From: Jimgerdemannia flammicorona
Taxonomy: Eukaryota; Mucoromycota; Endogonomycetes; Endogonales; Endogonaceae
DNA: 14,504 bases
Assembly: GCA_003990745.1 (NCBI GenBank)
Contig: RBNI01004195.1
Location: forward strand, 1 to 14,504
Direction of reading: 5' to 3'
The position numbers and the translations under genes are program-made. This document shows positions 1 through 7,698 of this stretch, in pieces. Under the pieces are notes generated by a model, which saw only the letters and a program-made list of their open reading frames with translations, was not told where the DNA came from and did no database searches. Numbering within the stretch: the stretch's first letter is position 1; every line of letters starts with the position of its first letter.

Positions 1-724
1 CTAATTCGGTGATTTTGGTGCTGGCAAATACTCCTCTTCCTGTGGATCCGAATCCTTTCCTTCCTCTTTCTGTTTCCTGCAACTTCTTGACTTCCATGAT
101 CTTTGGTTGTAGAACTGGGAAGATCAGCATCTGTGCTAGCCGATCCTTCTTCTTGACTGGGAATGGAATGGTAGGATTGTGATTCCTAGTGATGAGTAAT
201 ATTTCCCCAATATAGTCCGAATCGATGACTCCTCCTTCAATGGTGATTTTGCTTTTTGCCAGGCTGCTTCTTGTCTTGAGAATTCCGATATGATCCTTTG
301 GAATGGTCATTTCTAGTCCAGTTGTGAGTAGGGTAGTTGTCTGAGGCTCTAGTATGGTTTCCTCTACTGTGGCAATATCCATTCCGGCTGCATTTTCTGA
401 CTTATATTCTGGTAGAACTGTATCAGGATGGATTTTCCAAATCTTGACCTTGATCTCCTCTTCATCATCGCTGTCTTCTAGGAGGGCTGGTGGTTCATCA
501 TCTTCTTCTTCTTCCTTTTTCCTTCTGCCCTGTTCTCCAAGAACCTTCTGTTTCCTTTCATGGTGGATCTTCTTGATTCCACTGGTACATTGGTAGCAAT
601 CGTTGACATGCTCTATACAGTACATCTTGATTCTGTGGGGGCAGACTCCTTGTGGCGCATATCCTTCTGTAATCTTCTTATACCATTCCTCCTCACTCAT
701 CCATCCGACTTTCTTCTTCTTTTT
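1..724 (-). CDS. dUTPase domain of the retroelement polyprotein, partial at left edge
   Basis: This frame is in phase with the protease, immediately after its TAG, and open to base 1 (over 240 codons, no stop in window). It starts with a Lys-rich run, then a Cys/His segment (643-586, CX7CX6CX2C), an acidic linker, then all five motifs of trimeric dUTP diphosphatase: AAGMDIA (394-371), RSSLA (271-257), GVIDSDYIGEI (about 232-200, holding the catalytic Asp region), DRLAQMLI (145-122) and the glycine-rich RGRKGFGSTG (67-38). The enzyme hydrolyses dUTP to dUMP and PPi, limiting uracil in newly made cDNA. The key residues all look intact. In the full element the frame presumably continues into reverse transcriptase; that part is outside. 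No own ATG is needed if it is translated as part of pol. Confidence 0.9.
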
Positions 725-1231
725 CTACGTGGTTACCATGTAGGCTTCCTCTTGCTCACCTTCTTCTTCCTCCATCTCGGGGAGTACTCCTTTGTTAACA
801 TTGATAGGGATTTGCATCTTTTGTTCTCGGTAGACAATCTGCATCTTTTGTGCATTCAGATCGATTATTGCTCTGGCCTTGTGAAGCCACTGATTGCTGA
901 TGAGGATGTCATAGTTGGTTGCATTGGTTACAATCACATCAACTGGGATGGTTGCTCCTCCAAACTTGATAGGAACATCTCGGATCTTTCCCAGAGGGGT
1001 GGCTCTTGTACCATCTGCTGTGACGAATACTAGCTTAGTTACTTCTTCGATCTCCCATCCTAAGTGATCTACTGCCTTCTTACTGAGGAGACATCCTCCT
1101 GCTCCTGTGTCTATGATGGCTTCAAAGATTCTATCTTCAATTTGGCAGATTGCATAGGCAGAAGTCTTGCAGTTGTCTTCACTTTCCTCTCCGGAGTCTT
1201 CTTGAACATTGTTGGCCTCGTTATCTTCCAA
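725..1231 (-). CDS. Retropepsin-like aspartic protease, -1 frame relative to gag
   Basis: The frame contains the aspartic protease signature AIIDTGAGGCLLS, with catalytic Asp at residue 41 (DTGA at 1111-1100), an inner strand KLVFVTADG, and DILISNQWL near residue 108, the equivalent of the ILG-x-x-WL strand of retropepsins. It would process the polyprotein in the particle as a dimer. No ATG is seen; 1231 is a TTG and the frame is open upstream to about 1317. It lies in the -1 frame relative to gag with some 200 nt of overlap, so it is probably made by -1 frameshifting, although I find no canonical X XXY YYZ heptamer. A TAG at 725-727 closes it, but the same frame continues directly into the dUTPase segment. 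Confidence 0.85.
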   Translation of the reverse strand: MEDNEANNVQEDSGEESEDNCKTSAYAICQIEDRIFEAIIDTGAGGCLLSKKAVDHLGWEIEEVTKLVFVTADGTRATPLGKIRDVPIKFGGATIPVDVIVTNATNYDILISNQWLHKARAIIDLNAQKMQIVYREQKMQIPINVNKGVLPEMEEEEGEQEEAYMVTT

Positions 1232-1872
1232 CCTTGCTCCTTGGTGGTTTCTGCAAGTCCAAATCTCATTTGCTGCCTGAATGTGGAGATTTCTGCCAGC
1301 TGGCCGAAGGTTGCATTAACTTTTTGTTGGCTGAGATCCTTGAAGATATTATACTTGAAAGTCTTGGTCTTGCGAAGCTTCTTCTCTTTTTCTCCTTCAC
1401 TTGCTGGAGTGGTTCCTCGGATGATATCTTGGACTGCTTGCTCGAGCTCTATGTCTTGATCCATTTCTTCAGCTTGGCTTTCTGTGGTTGTTTCCATCTG
1501 TTTTTCCACTGGGTTCTTCTTGGGTCTTCCTGGCGGTCTCTTGTAGAGTTTCTTGCGAACATCCTTCTTAGTGGTCTGAGCAGGATAGGCCTCCCATTCC
1601 TCATCTGAATCTCCAATCTCCTCGAAGGTAATGATGTTGGCTTGCTCCTTATTTCTAGTGGTAGCATTGCTTGGCTGGGCCTTGCATTTGGTTTCACTCA
1701 TACATTCATATGAGTAGTGACCTTCTTCTCCGCAGCTGTAGCAGGTACCTTTCTTCTTGTCTGAGGTGGCGGCAAACTTCTGAATTGGGCGGCGATCTCT
1801 TCCTCTGATTTCCTTTACCATATCTCCTAGGTGAGCAGTTATTTCGACGAACTGCTTAGCAAGTTCTTCCAT
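1111..1872 (-). CDS. Gag, C-terminal (nucleocapsid) part with CCHC zinc knuckle
   Basis: This frame is in phase with the capsid-like frame upstream. Residues 44-57 (1743-1702) form a CX2CX4HX4C zinc knuckle, CYSCGEEGHYSYEC, the nucleic-acid-binding module of nucleocapsid. It is followed by an acidic stretch and, at residues 111-119 (1542-1516), KRPPGRPKK, which looks like an AT-hook. The C-terminal part is rich in Lys, Gln and Glu. The frame ends at a TAG at 1111-1113, exactly where the protease active-site Asp codon begins in the -1 frame. The start at 1872 is only the first ATG after the upstream TAA; in an intact element this would be the C-terminal half of gag. Confidence 0.8.
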   Translation of the reverse strand: MEELAKQFVEITAHLGDMVKEIRGRDRRPIQKFAATSDKKKGTCYSCGEEGHYSYECMSETKCKAQPSNATTRNKEQANIITFEEIGDSDEEWEAYPAQTTKKDVRKKLYKRPPGRPKKNPVEKQMETTTESQAEEMDQDIELEQAVQDIIRGTTPASEGEKEKKLRKTKTFKYNIFKDLSQQKVNATFGQLAEISTFRQQMRFGLAETTKEQGWKITRPTMFKKTPERKVKTTARLLPMQSAKLKIESLKPS

Positions 1873-1890
1873 AGGATCGCTGTTTCTCTG

Positions 1891-2514
1891 TTATTCTATA
1901 GCTCTTGGCTGAGGTGTGTTTCGATTGATCATAGTGGTAGGAATCACACTAGTTGGCTTGGGTGCTTCGATTCTAATGCCAGTAACTCTTTCCATTGTAT
2001 GGTCTTGTGGATGTCTGGCTATCCAATATCGCTGAGTATAGGTAACCTTTTGTGCCAGATCCAGGACTACTGGTGATGAGCAGATGGCCAAGGCTATCTC
2101 TGGGTGAACTCCTTTCATAAAGGTTGCTTCAGCTACTTGGTCTCGGATGGCATCAGCATAATCCGCGAGGATTATCTGATATTGGATTCTTGTGAAGAAT
2201 GTGTTTGGATCCTCGCTCATTCCTTGACATGTTGTATTGAGCTGGTCCTTCAGAGCTTGCTTGATCTCGTCTGTGTAATAGGTATTCCGGAGCCAGGTCT
2301 TCTGTGCTATCAGTATAGTATCAGCATCATTTCCTGCATGGGTTGTGGCTGTGAATGCTGCTCTTGCAGGTCCTCGTAGGCTGTAGGGCATGAGGGCTAC
2401 TTGCTGTTCTGCAGTTAAGGTCCTAACAGCAGCATACTGCTCGAAATCATCTATAAAGGTGACGATTGATTCATCTGAAGTATATCCATGGAATATAGGT
2501 GGTCTCATGTCCAT
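1891..2514 (-). CDS. Gag, N-terminal (capsid-like) part, ended by an in-frame TAA
   Basis: This 207-residue frame starts at the first ATG after the LTR leader (second ATG two codons later). It resembles the retrotransposon gag/capsid family: an opening like PPIFHG, then FIDDFEQYAA, a Trp-centred stretch (KTWLRNTYYT) and alpha-helical sequence with DPNTFFTRIQYQ and MKGVHPEIA. It would form the virus-like particle shell. A TAA at 1891-1893 ends it, but the same frame stays open immediately afterwards for the zinc-knuckle part (1872-1111), only six codons separating the TAA from the next ATG. Most likely this was one gag of about 467 codons broken by a single nonsense change; leaky termination or re-initiation are alternatives. 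Family assignment is firm, subfamily is not. Confidence 0.8.
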   Translation of the reverse strand: MDMRPPIFHGYTSDESIVTFIDDFEQYAAVRTLTAEQQVALMPYSLRGPARAAFTATTHAGNDADTILIAQKTWLRNTYYTDEIKQALKDQLNTTCQGMSEDPNTFFTRIQYQIILADYADAIRDQVAEATFMKGVHPEIALAICSSPVVLDLAQKVTYTQRYWIARHPQDHTMERVTGIRIEAPKPTSVIPTTMINRNTPQPRAIE

Positions 2515-2616
2515 TTTGTCTGATTGTATTGTGTGAGTTCTTGTGGTAGCGGTTGTTCATTGTTTAGCTTAAAAGTGAGGGATTCGTCTTGAATCACCAG
2601 CCAATGGGCACTAAGT
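2515..2616 (-). other. Untranslated leader between LTR and gag
   Basis: About 100 bases separate the LTR end from the gag ATG at 2514. The start codon context has A at -3. A primer-binding site should lie at the LTR-proximal end, but I could not assign it to a tRNA with confidence. Confidence 0.45.
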
Positions 2617-3082
2617 TGTAATGTAGCAGACACTTAACCTTGTAAGTACATTGGATTTCTGTATCTTGAATTCTTGATCTTCTTTGACTCCGCGGAGTCC
2701 TCGATATGCAGGGGTGGGTGAGTTCGAAGTATATCTGCCCACAGGCTTACTAGTTCCTTTGCTTTCTCTTTGCTTTGAACTATTTCGATCTGAGGTTTAT
2801 TCACTCAAAGATACTGGGTTATTTATACAAGTTTTGCTAACTATAAGGTGGCTAAGTAGTGAGTCATTCTGCAAGTATCAGATCTTTCAACATCTGCTAG
2901 GATTCCGCTGATTGCGAAGATTCTAACATCTCCTAAATCTTTGCAAATGTTAAAGTTTCTGCACTTTGCAGAATATGACTGCTATTTATAAGGCTAAACT
3001 ATATAGGGAATCAGATTCAGGTACCGCGATCAAATGTCTAATTCCCCCTGATTCAGATTACTAATTCGGATTGACTGTTACA
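2617..3082 (-). repeat. 5' LTR of the retrotransposon
   Basis: On the minus strand the segment begins TGTAACAG at 3082 and ends CATTACA at 2617, giving a 5-bp terminal inverted repeat (TGTAA/TTACA) with TG...CA ends and a length of about 466 bp. It sits directly upstream of the leader and gag. A TATA-like box lies inside. The right boundary at 3082/3083 is supported by the abrupt switch to an unrelated AT-rich tandem repeat. The 3' boundary at 2617 is less certain: a CA at 2605-2606 is an alternative. No second LTR is available for comparison, and I could not match a standard tRNA primer site; TGG triplets at 2603-2601 and 2599-2597 are the only nearby candidates. Confidence 0.65.
2982..2991 (-). 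promoter_or_regulatory. TATA-like box in the LTR
   Basis: The minus strand reads TTATAAATAG about 90 bases into the LTR from its 3082 end, a normal position for the U3 promoter of an LTR retrotransposon. The transcription start cannot be placed from sequence alone. Confidence 0.5.
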
Positions 3083-3450
3083 GTAGATAGCTAAATATGA
3101 AATATAATCCATCAAATAAAATGAAAATAAAAGAGAGATATAATTATTAAGATAAATAGTCAGATATGATATATAACCTATTAAATAAAATGAAAATAAA
3201 AGGAAGATATAATTATTGAGACAAATAGCCAGATATAATATATATATAATTTATCAAATAAAATAATAAAAGAGAGATATAATCATCAAGATAGATAGCC
3301 AGATATGAAATATAACTTATCAAATAAAATGAAAATAAAAAGAAGATATAATTATTAAGGCAGATAGTTAGATACAATATATAACCCATAAGAATAAATA
3401 AATAAAGAGTAGAATTATCAAGACAGATAGTCAGATATGACATATGTATG
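3083..3450. repeat. AT-rich tandem array, about 69-bp units
   Basis: About five and a third imperfect units start near 3085, 3150, 3219, 3288, 3357 and 3419. Each contains a block like AGATAGATAGTCAGATATGA, then CATCAAATAAAATGAAAATA and AGAGAGATATAATTATTA. Unit length is 62-69 bp. The array begins right at the LTR border, so the retrotransposon appears to have landed in or beside it. No coding signal is seen. Confidence 0.8.
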
Positions 3451-3799
3451 TTGGGATTACAAGTCAATATATATTTATGTGACTTTATACAATTCATTTT
3501 ATATTATTTATATATTATTATTCATAGTGTCTAAAAGTACATAATTTTTATTATAAATAAATTACTACTTCTATTCAGTCTCTTATGAATCTACTATTTT
3601 ACAATAAAGGTTATAAGCTCCACTAGTATTAAGTAACTATAGTAAATAAATATATCTCTTAATATATACTACACTAAAATATCAAGCAACAACTAGTCTA
3701 GTAATATAAGTATAAAAATAGATATACTAATTGTGAGTATTCTGGTAATACAAGTCTCTATTGATATCATAGATATAACTACAATAACAGATATAAGAA
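3451..3799. other. AT-rich stretch without recognisable content
   Basis: Roughly four-fifths A+T with stops in all frames. I see no RNA gene, promoter or clear repeat. It may be the 5' part of the degraded element that follows. Confidence 0.5.
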
Positions 3800-4310
3800 A
3801 TATAGTCTCAGTTATAAGTATAAATATAGCTAAGAGATCTATTCTAATCTTTAATGAGAAAGATTATATAATCTAAGTATTCCATATAATAAATCTTTTT
3901 GATAAATATAGCTTAGTAGAGTATATAAAGTTACAAGTACTGATTCAAGATTATAATATTGTAAATAACTATCAAATATTATAAAAGATTATATTTATAT
4001 TATCAAACTCTCAAATGAAGCTCATAATGTATACAATGACTACTTACAAGATATAAGAGACTCTATATATACAATCATTATATATAAATATCTGTATTGA
4101 ATTAATTCTATCTAAAATCTCAATTATTCAATCTATAAATAAAGTCTAAGGAGACTATTTATAAATATGCTAGTTACATCAATGATCTGATAAATTAGAT
4201 GAATTCTCTAAGCACATCAGTATAGTATATAAGTAATAAAAACAAAGTCCTGGCTCTTATAAGAAATCTCTCTAAAATATATTATATTATAGTAGTGATT
4301 ATATGAGAAT
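3800..4310 (+). pseudogene. Possible decayed Copia-type gag fragment
   Basis: Read across frames, the plus strand keeps fragments that resemble the gag polyprotein of Copia elements: an early IFNEKDYII followed by a stop where the family has a Trp, then FDKYSLVEYI, and near 4170-4310 SYINDLIN, LSTSV, YISNKNKVLALIRNLSKIYY, which fits the pattern of a helical region ending in a Leu/Pro segment followed by Tyr. Multiple TAA/TAG/TGA codons interrupt it and the base composition is extremely AT-rich, as expected after heavy C-to-T mutation. This is pattern matching by eye, and the call is tentative; an anonymous AT-rich repeat is the alternative. Confidence 0.35.
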
Positions 4311-4497
4311 ATCTTTCTCTGCTACCATACCAGTTATATAGTTTTGGCAGGCATCCCCTTTCCTCTAACTTCTCACCCTCTACTCTAGTATAGTTTGCTA
4401 TATCTACATAGGTATAGTAAGAGGAGGGTAATGATGAGTTGCTCTTTTATTAGTATTTAATTAGTATCTTCTCTACTTTTTCACAGTTTCTGATACC
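4311..4497. other. Spacer before the hAT left end
   Basis: Less AT-rich than the preceding segment. It ends at the left terminal inverted repeat of the hAT-type element. No gene is seen. Confidence 0.4.
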
Positions 4498-4509
4498 TAG
4501 TGCTCCGAA
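4498..4509 (+). repeat. Left terminal inverted repeat
   Basis: TAGTGCTCCGAA matches TAGTACTCTGAA at the right end at 10 of 12 positions, both mismatches being transitions of the deamination type. Confidence 0.55.
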
Positions 4510-4850
4510 TGAGTCAATTCAAATCAAATCTAGATTCAATTCATCACATGATGGTTTGATCCAAATCTCAAATCTGAAGCCATCTGAATCAACTCAGATT
4601 AATCTGAATTGCCCCATCTGAATTGCTCCATCCAAATCACCCATCTGAACTACTTCAATCCGAATCACTCAATCTGAATCACTCAATCTGAATCACTTAA
4701 TCTGAATCACTCAATCTGAATCACTCAATCCAAATCCTCCAATTTGAATCCTCCAATTTGAATCCTCCAATTTGAATCCTTCAATCTGAATTCTCATCTG
4801 AATCCTTCAACCAAATCTTCCAATCCAAATCCTCCACATGACTCATATGC
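4510..4850 (+). repeat. Left subterminal array with 14-bp tandem units
   Basis: The core is nine consecutive 14-bp units at 4656-4781, of the form CAATCTGAATCACT, shading into CAATTTGAATCCTC. Looser copies of ATCTGAAT continue on both sides. Clustered subterminal motifs are typical transposase-binding regions in hAT elements; that role is inferred. Confidence 0.75.
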
Positions 4851-6864
4851 TAGATGCATCTACAATACAATACATATACATATATACAATACACATACAT
4901 GTATACACATGCACATGCAAATATGCAAACATATATGTCAACAGATCAGTCTTCAACAGTTTACAGTACTGATGATGCTTCAAGTCAAATATCCCTGATA
5001 GTTCCACACCTTTCATGCCATCCTCACTCTGAAATCTGGTAATATTGTACTAAGATAGGAGATAATGTTGTTTGTAATTATTGCAGGTAAAAAATTAAGA
5101 TGCACCTATTGACACTTTTTATTTGTTTTGACATACACATAATATTATTTCATCCACCTCCATGAACTGTACCATCTAGAAGTTCAAAATGCTTAGGGGT
5201 ATGACTTCGAACATGAATCAATACATAAAAGACAAGTACTCTGATAAAATCAAAAAGAACATGGAGACAAATAAAATCAACATCCAAGCTATAGTGGGTA
5301 CATTTATCCAATTGCCCAATTATTTCTGTACCAACAATGCCTTTAATCAAAAATATTTAGCCATACTCTTCAGCAGAATTTCAAAATCAGCTTATTTGCT
5401 GGATTGTGTGCACAGACTAGCCATTCACAACTATTGAGAGTGATCAATTGCATAGCATCTTTGGTCTCCTCAAGCATGATTTATATTTGCCAAGTACCAA
5501 TACTATTCACAAAGATGTCCTGGAGACCTATAGAAAGGAGCATGACAATCTCTGCCAGATACTTTAGATAAAATAAGGGTAGTACCATAACCTTTGCAAG
5601 CTGAATTATATAAAAGAGCTCACCAATTTAACCTCACATTTAATAAGCAGAATTCGGCAGGCAAAATTTTATTTATGATCAACACATAGATATCCCCCAA
5701 TGTAATTTTATTTCTGGGCATTACCAGTCATTAGATTGACCTTGATTGGTAGCTTAAATCTCTCACCCTTGACTTCATCAAACTTGCTGGCCCTCATTCT
5801 AGAGACAATATTGCAGATGCTTTTATTAGTTGTATCTGGAAGCTTGGGATCACCACCAAGGTAAAAAAGGGGAGCTTGCTATCAGGTTGGCATTTTGAGA
5901 GAGATCCTAAACTAAACCAGATTTTATTGGTTATTTATTTTTGCAAAAATTTGCTGACCAAATATTTCAAGTACAGATTTTGGCCATTACAACGGACAAT
6001 GCCATAAACAACTCAACATTTTTCAAAGTTTTAGCAGCCAGCCTCAAACAGGAAAACATGGCCTTTGGTACAGAAAGCTACTGTGTATGATGCCAGGCCC
6101 ACATACTGAACCTTGCTATTCAGAACTATCTTACATATGTAGACAAAACATCTGAGAGAGAAGGGGTCCTGAGTATAATTTCCAAGCTGTGCAACCTAGT
6201 TGTATCAGTCTGATCATCCCCACAATGACAAGACAAATTTGCTGTGCAGTGTAGGGCAATCAGTTTAGTCCTGAAAGAGCTTATATTGGACATCTGTATA
6301 TATTGAAACTTAATATTTGCAATGATCCAGCATGTGCTGGAGTTTGCTGTAGTATGTATTCTTTTTTTCTTCAGTTGGCTGAAGCAACTTGTTTCAGATG
6401 ATTGAAGATTTATTTAAAAAAAAAAAAAAAAAACAAAAAAAGCCAATAGATTCAATAGTGGCTGCTGACAAGGAAATATGGGCCAAGGCTCTAGGTGAAA
6501 GCGAGTGGGACATACTTAGGAATATTGTCAGAGTTTTGGAAGTAAGTGGTGATTGCTCTGGCTCTACACTTGTTTTGTCAGCCTCTACACTTATTTTGTC
6601 TATCTCTGCACAATGCAATACCTCACCACATATAACTGCCAGTGTTTTAATGATTGTATGAAGGATATAGTCAAACAAACAACCCAACAATAAGCTCAGC
6701 AATACCAGTATACAACCTTCTGATTGATTAGCTAGAGGATAAGCTCAAGGACAGGCTGGAGGGTTGTGGTGATTTGGATCAGAGAGACACCATGGAGGTT
6801 GCTCTTAGCAAGCTCAGAAAGTACTACTCCCAAACAGATACTGCCATATACTCAATTAGTATAG

Positions 6865-6950
6865 GTATGTCGATGTCAGCATATGGCTGTTGCTCCTTCC
6901 AAAACAGAGAAACCCCTGCAAAAACTCACTCTCTCCTCTCTTTCAAACAG
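6865..6950 (+). other. Intron in the transposase pseudogene
   Basis: It begins GTATGT and ends TTTCAAACAG. Joining the flanks gives an in-frame hAT-like passage, SISIVLDLCLKL, across the junction (phase 1). Length is 86 nt. Confidence 0.75.
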
Positions 6951-7252
6951 TGCTAGATCTATGCTTAAAGCTATAATACTATAAAGATCAGGGCTGGGAG
7001 CAGTACTTCATTGAGAGAACCAAGCAGACTATAATTGAAGTGTACTGGAAAAACTATATGCTGCCACAAGGTTCTGGCTGAAGTCTAGACAAATATGCCG
7101 AGGGATCTCTCCTATTCCACATTTACTTCAGCAGAAAGAAGAAGAGGGAGCCATTAGTAGAAGAGCTGCTGTCAATAGGCAAACTTACCATTTACCTCAC
7201 TAGTGACTGCGTGATTCTGCTGGAGGGCATGGAGATACTCAACTGGTAGAAG

Positions 7253-7341
7253 GTGGGTTGTCAGGTGGGTTGTCAGGTGGGTGTTGAACCAATTTAACCC
7301 ACCAATCTAACCACCACTCTACTCATCGCTCTACCCACCAG
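7253..7341 (+). other. Intron in the transposase pseudogene containing a 12-bp repeat
   Basis: It begins GTGGGT after a TGG TAG AAG (Trp-stop-Lys, likely once two Trp) and ends CCACCAG before the dimerisation exon. It contains direct copies of a 12-bp unit AGGTGGGTTGTC. Length is 89 nt. Confidence 0.65.
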
Positions 7342-7524
7342 GGCATGCAGCTGCATCAAATGGACTTCCCCAGCCTGTGTGGTATGGCTTGGGACTATCT
7401 GGTGATTCCTGTCTCCAGTACTTCTGTCGAGTGGGTGTTCTCAAGTGGGGTGAACCTCATTGCCCCAAAGAGGTGTGTGCTGAACACTGAGACAATCTAG
7501 GTGTATATGTATCTGAAGTCTTAG

Positions 7525-7698
7525 TAGAGCTTGGGCCGCTAAAATTTGGTGGGTCCTGGGGGTTCATGGATAAGTTGGTTGGCCTTGTGGAATATTTAAT
7601 ACCTTTCAAAAATAATAAAAAGGTAAAAAACCCTAAGGACTTGACCCAGAGTTTGCAGTCCAAGTGGGTAGTGGTTGGCAGGGTTGGCAGTGGTGGCA
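7525..7698. other. Region downstream of the transposase
   Basis: No gene seen. It bridges the end of the transposase pseudogene and the minisatellite block. Confidence 0.4.

Larger units (their letters stand above)
1..3082 (-). mobile_element. Ty3/gypsy-type LTR retrotransposon with dUTPase domain, 5' part only
   Basis: Read on the minus strand, the order is LTR (3082-2617), leader, gag with a CCHC knuckle, an aspartic protease in the -1 frame, then a dUTPase domain that leaves the window at base 1. This is the 5' half of an LTR retrotransposon; reverse transcriptase, RNase H, integrase and the second LTR are not in the window, so the Ty3/gypsy assignment rests on the gag and protease style and is an inference. 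The reading frames carry only two internal stops (1891-1893 and 725-727) and no indels that I see, so the copy looks much younger than its neighbours. dUTPase domains are known in several retrovirus genera and have been reported in some fungal Ty3/gypsy elements. Confidence 0.85.
4935..7524 (+). pseudogene. hAT-family transposase, multi-exon, inactivated
   Basis: The BED finger region is split by an intron: SEIW then VVCNYC (to 5086), resuming around 5195 as RGMTSNMNQYIKDKYSD, where both expected zinc His are Tyr. Next come WIVCTD-stop-PFTTIESDQ (stop 5418-5420) with LPSTNTIHKDVLETY; SLTLDFIKLAGPHSRDNIAD; ITTDNAINNS; CQAHILNLAIQNY preceded by a stop (6088-6090); the RWN position as Y-stop-N (6304-6306); PTISSAIPVYN and LSKLRKYYSQTD; LDLCLKL in place of LDPR-x-KL; and the C-terminal dimerisation region MAWDYLVIPVSSTSVEWVFS ending at 7524. 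Good introns are 5861-5976, 6865-6950 and 7253-7341; GTAAGT at 6542 marks another donor. The ATG at 4935 gives a reasonable N-terminus. The protein would excise and reinsert the element; this copy cannot. Confidence 0.85.

Noticed and set aside
354..1608. Plus-strand frames overlapping gag, protease and dUTPase (for example 560-1033, 1064-1459, 1150-1608)
   Set aside because: They are antisense to clearly recognisable retroelement domains and have no protein family character.
2580..2605. tRNA gene fragment or clear primer-binding site near the LTR end
   Set aside because: The sequence ending in CACCA/GCCA on the plus strand does not form a proper T-arm, and I could not match it to a known tRNA 3' end.
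3083..3450. CRISPR-like array
   Set aside because: Units are contiguous, AT-rich and lack unique spacers; the context is eukaryotic.
4490..4497. 8-bp target site duplication for the hAT element
   Set aside because: CTGATACC on the left and AATATATA on the right do not match, even allowing C-to-T changes.
6416..6433. Run of 18 A as a poly(A) tail of a retrocopy
   Set aside because: It lies inside the hAT transposase region with hAT coding sequence on both sides, so it is more likely intronic slippage.
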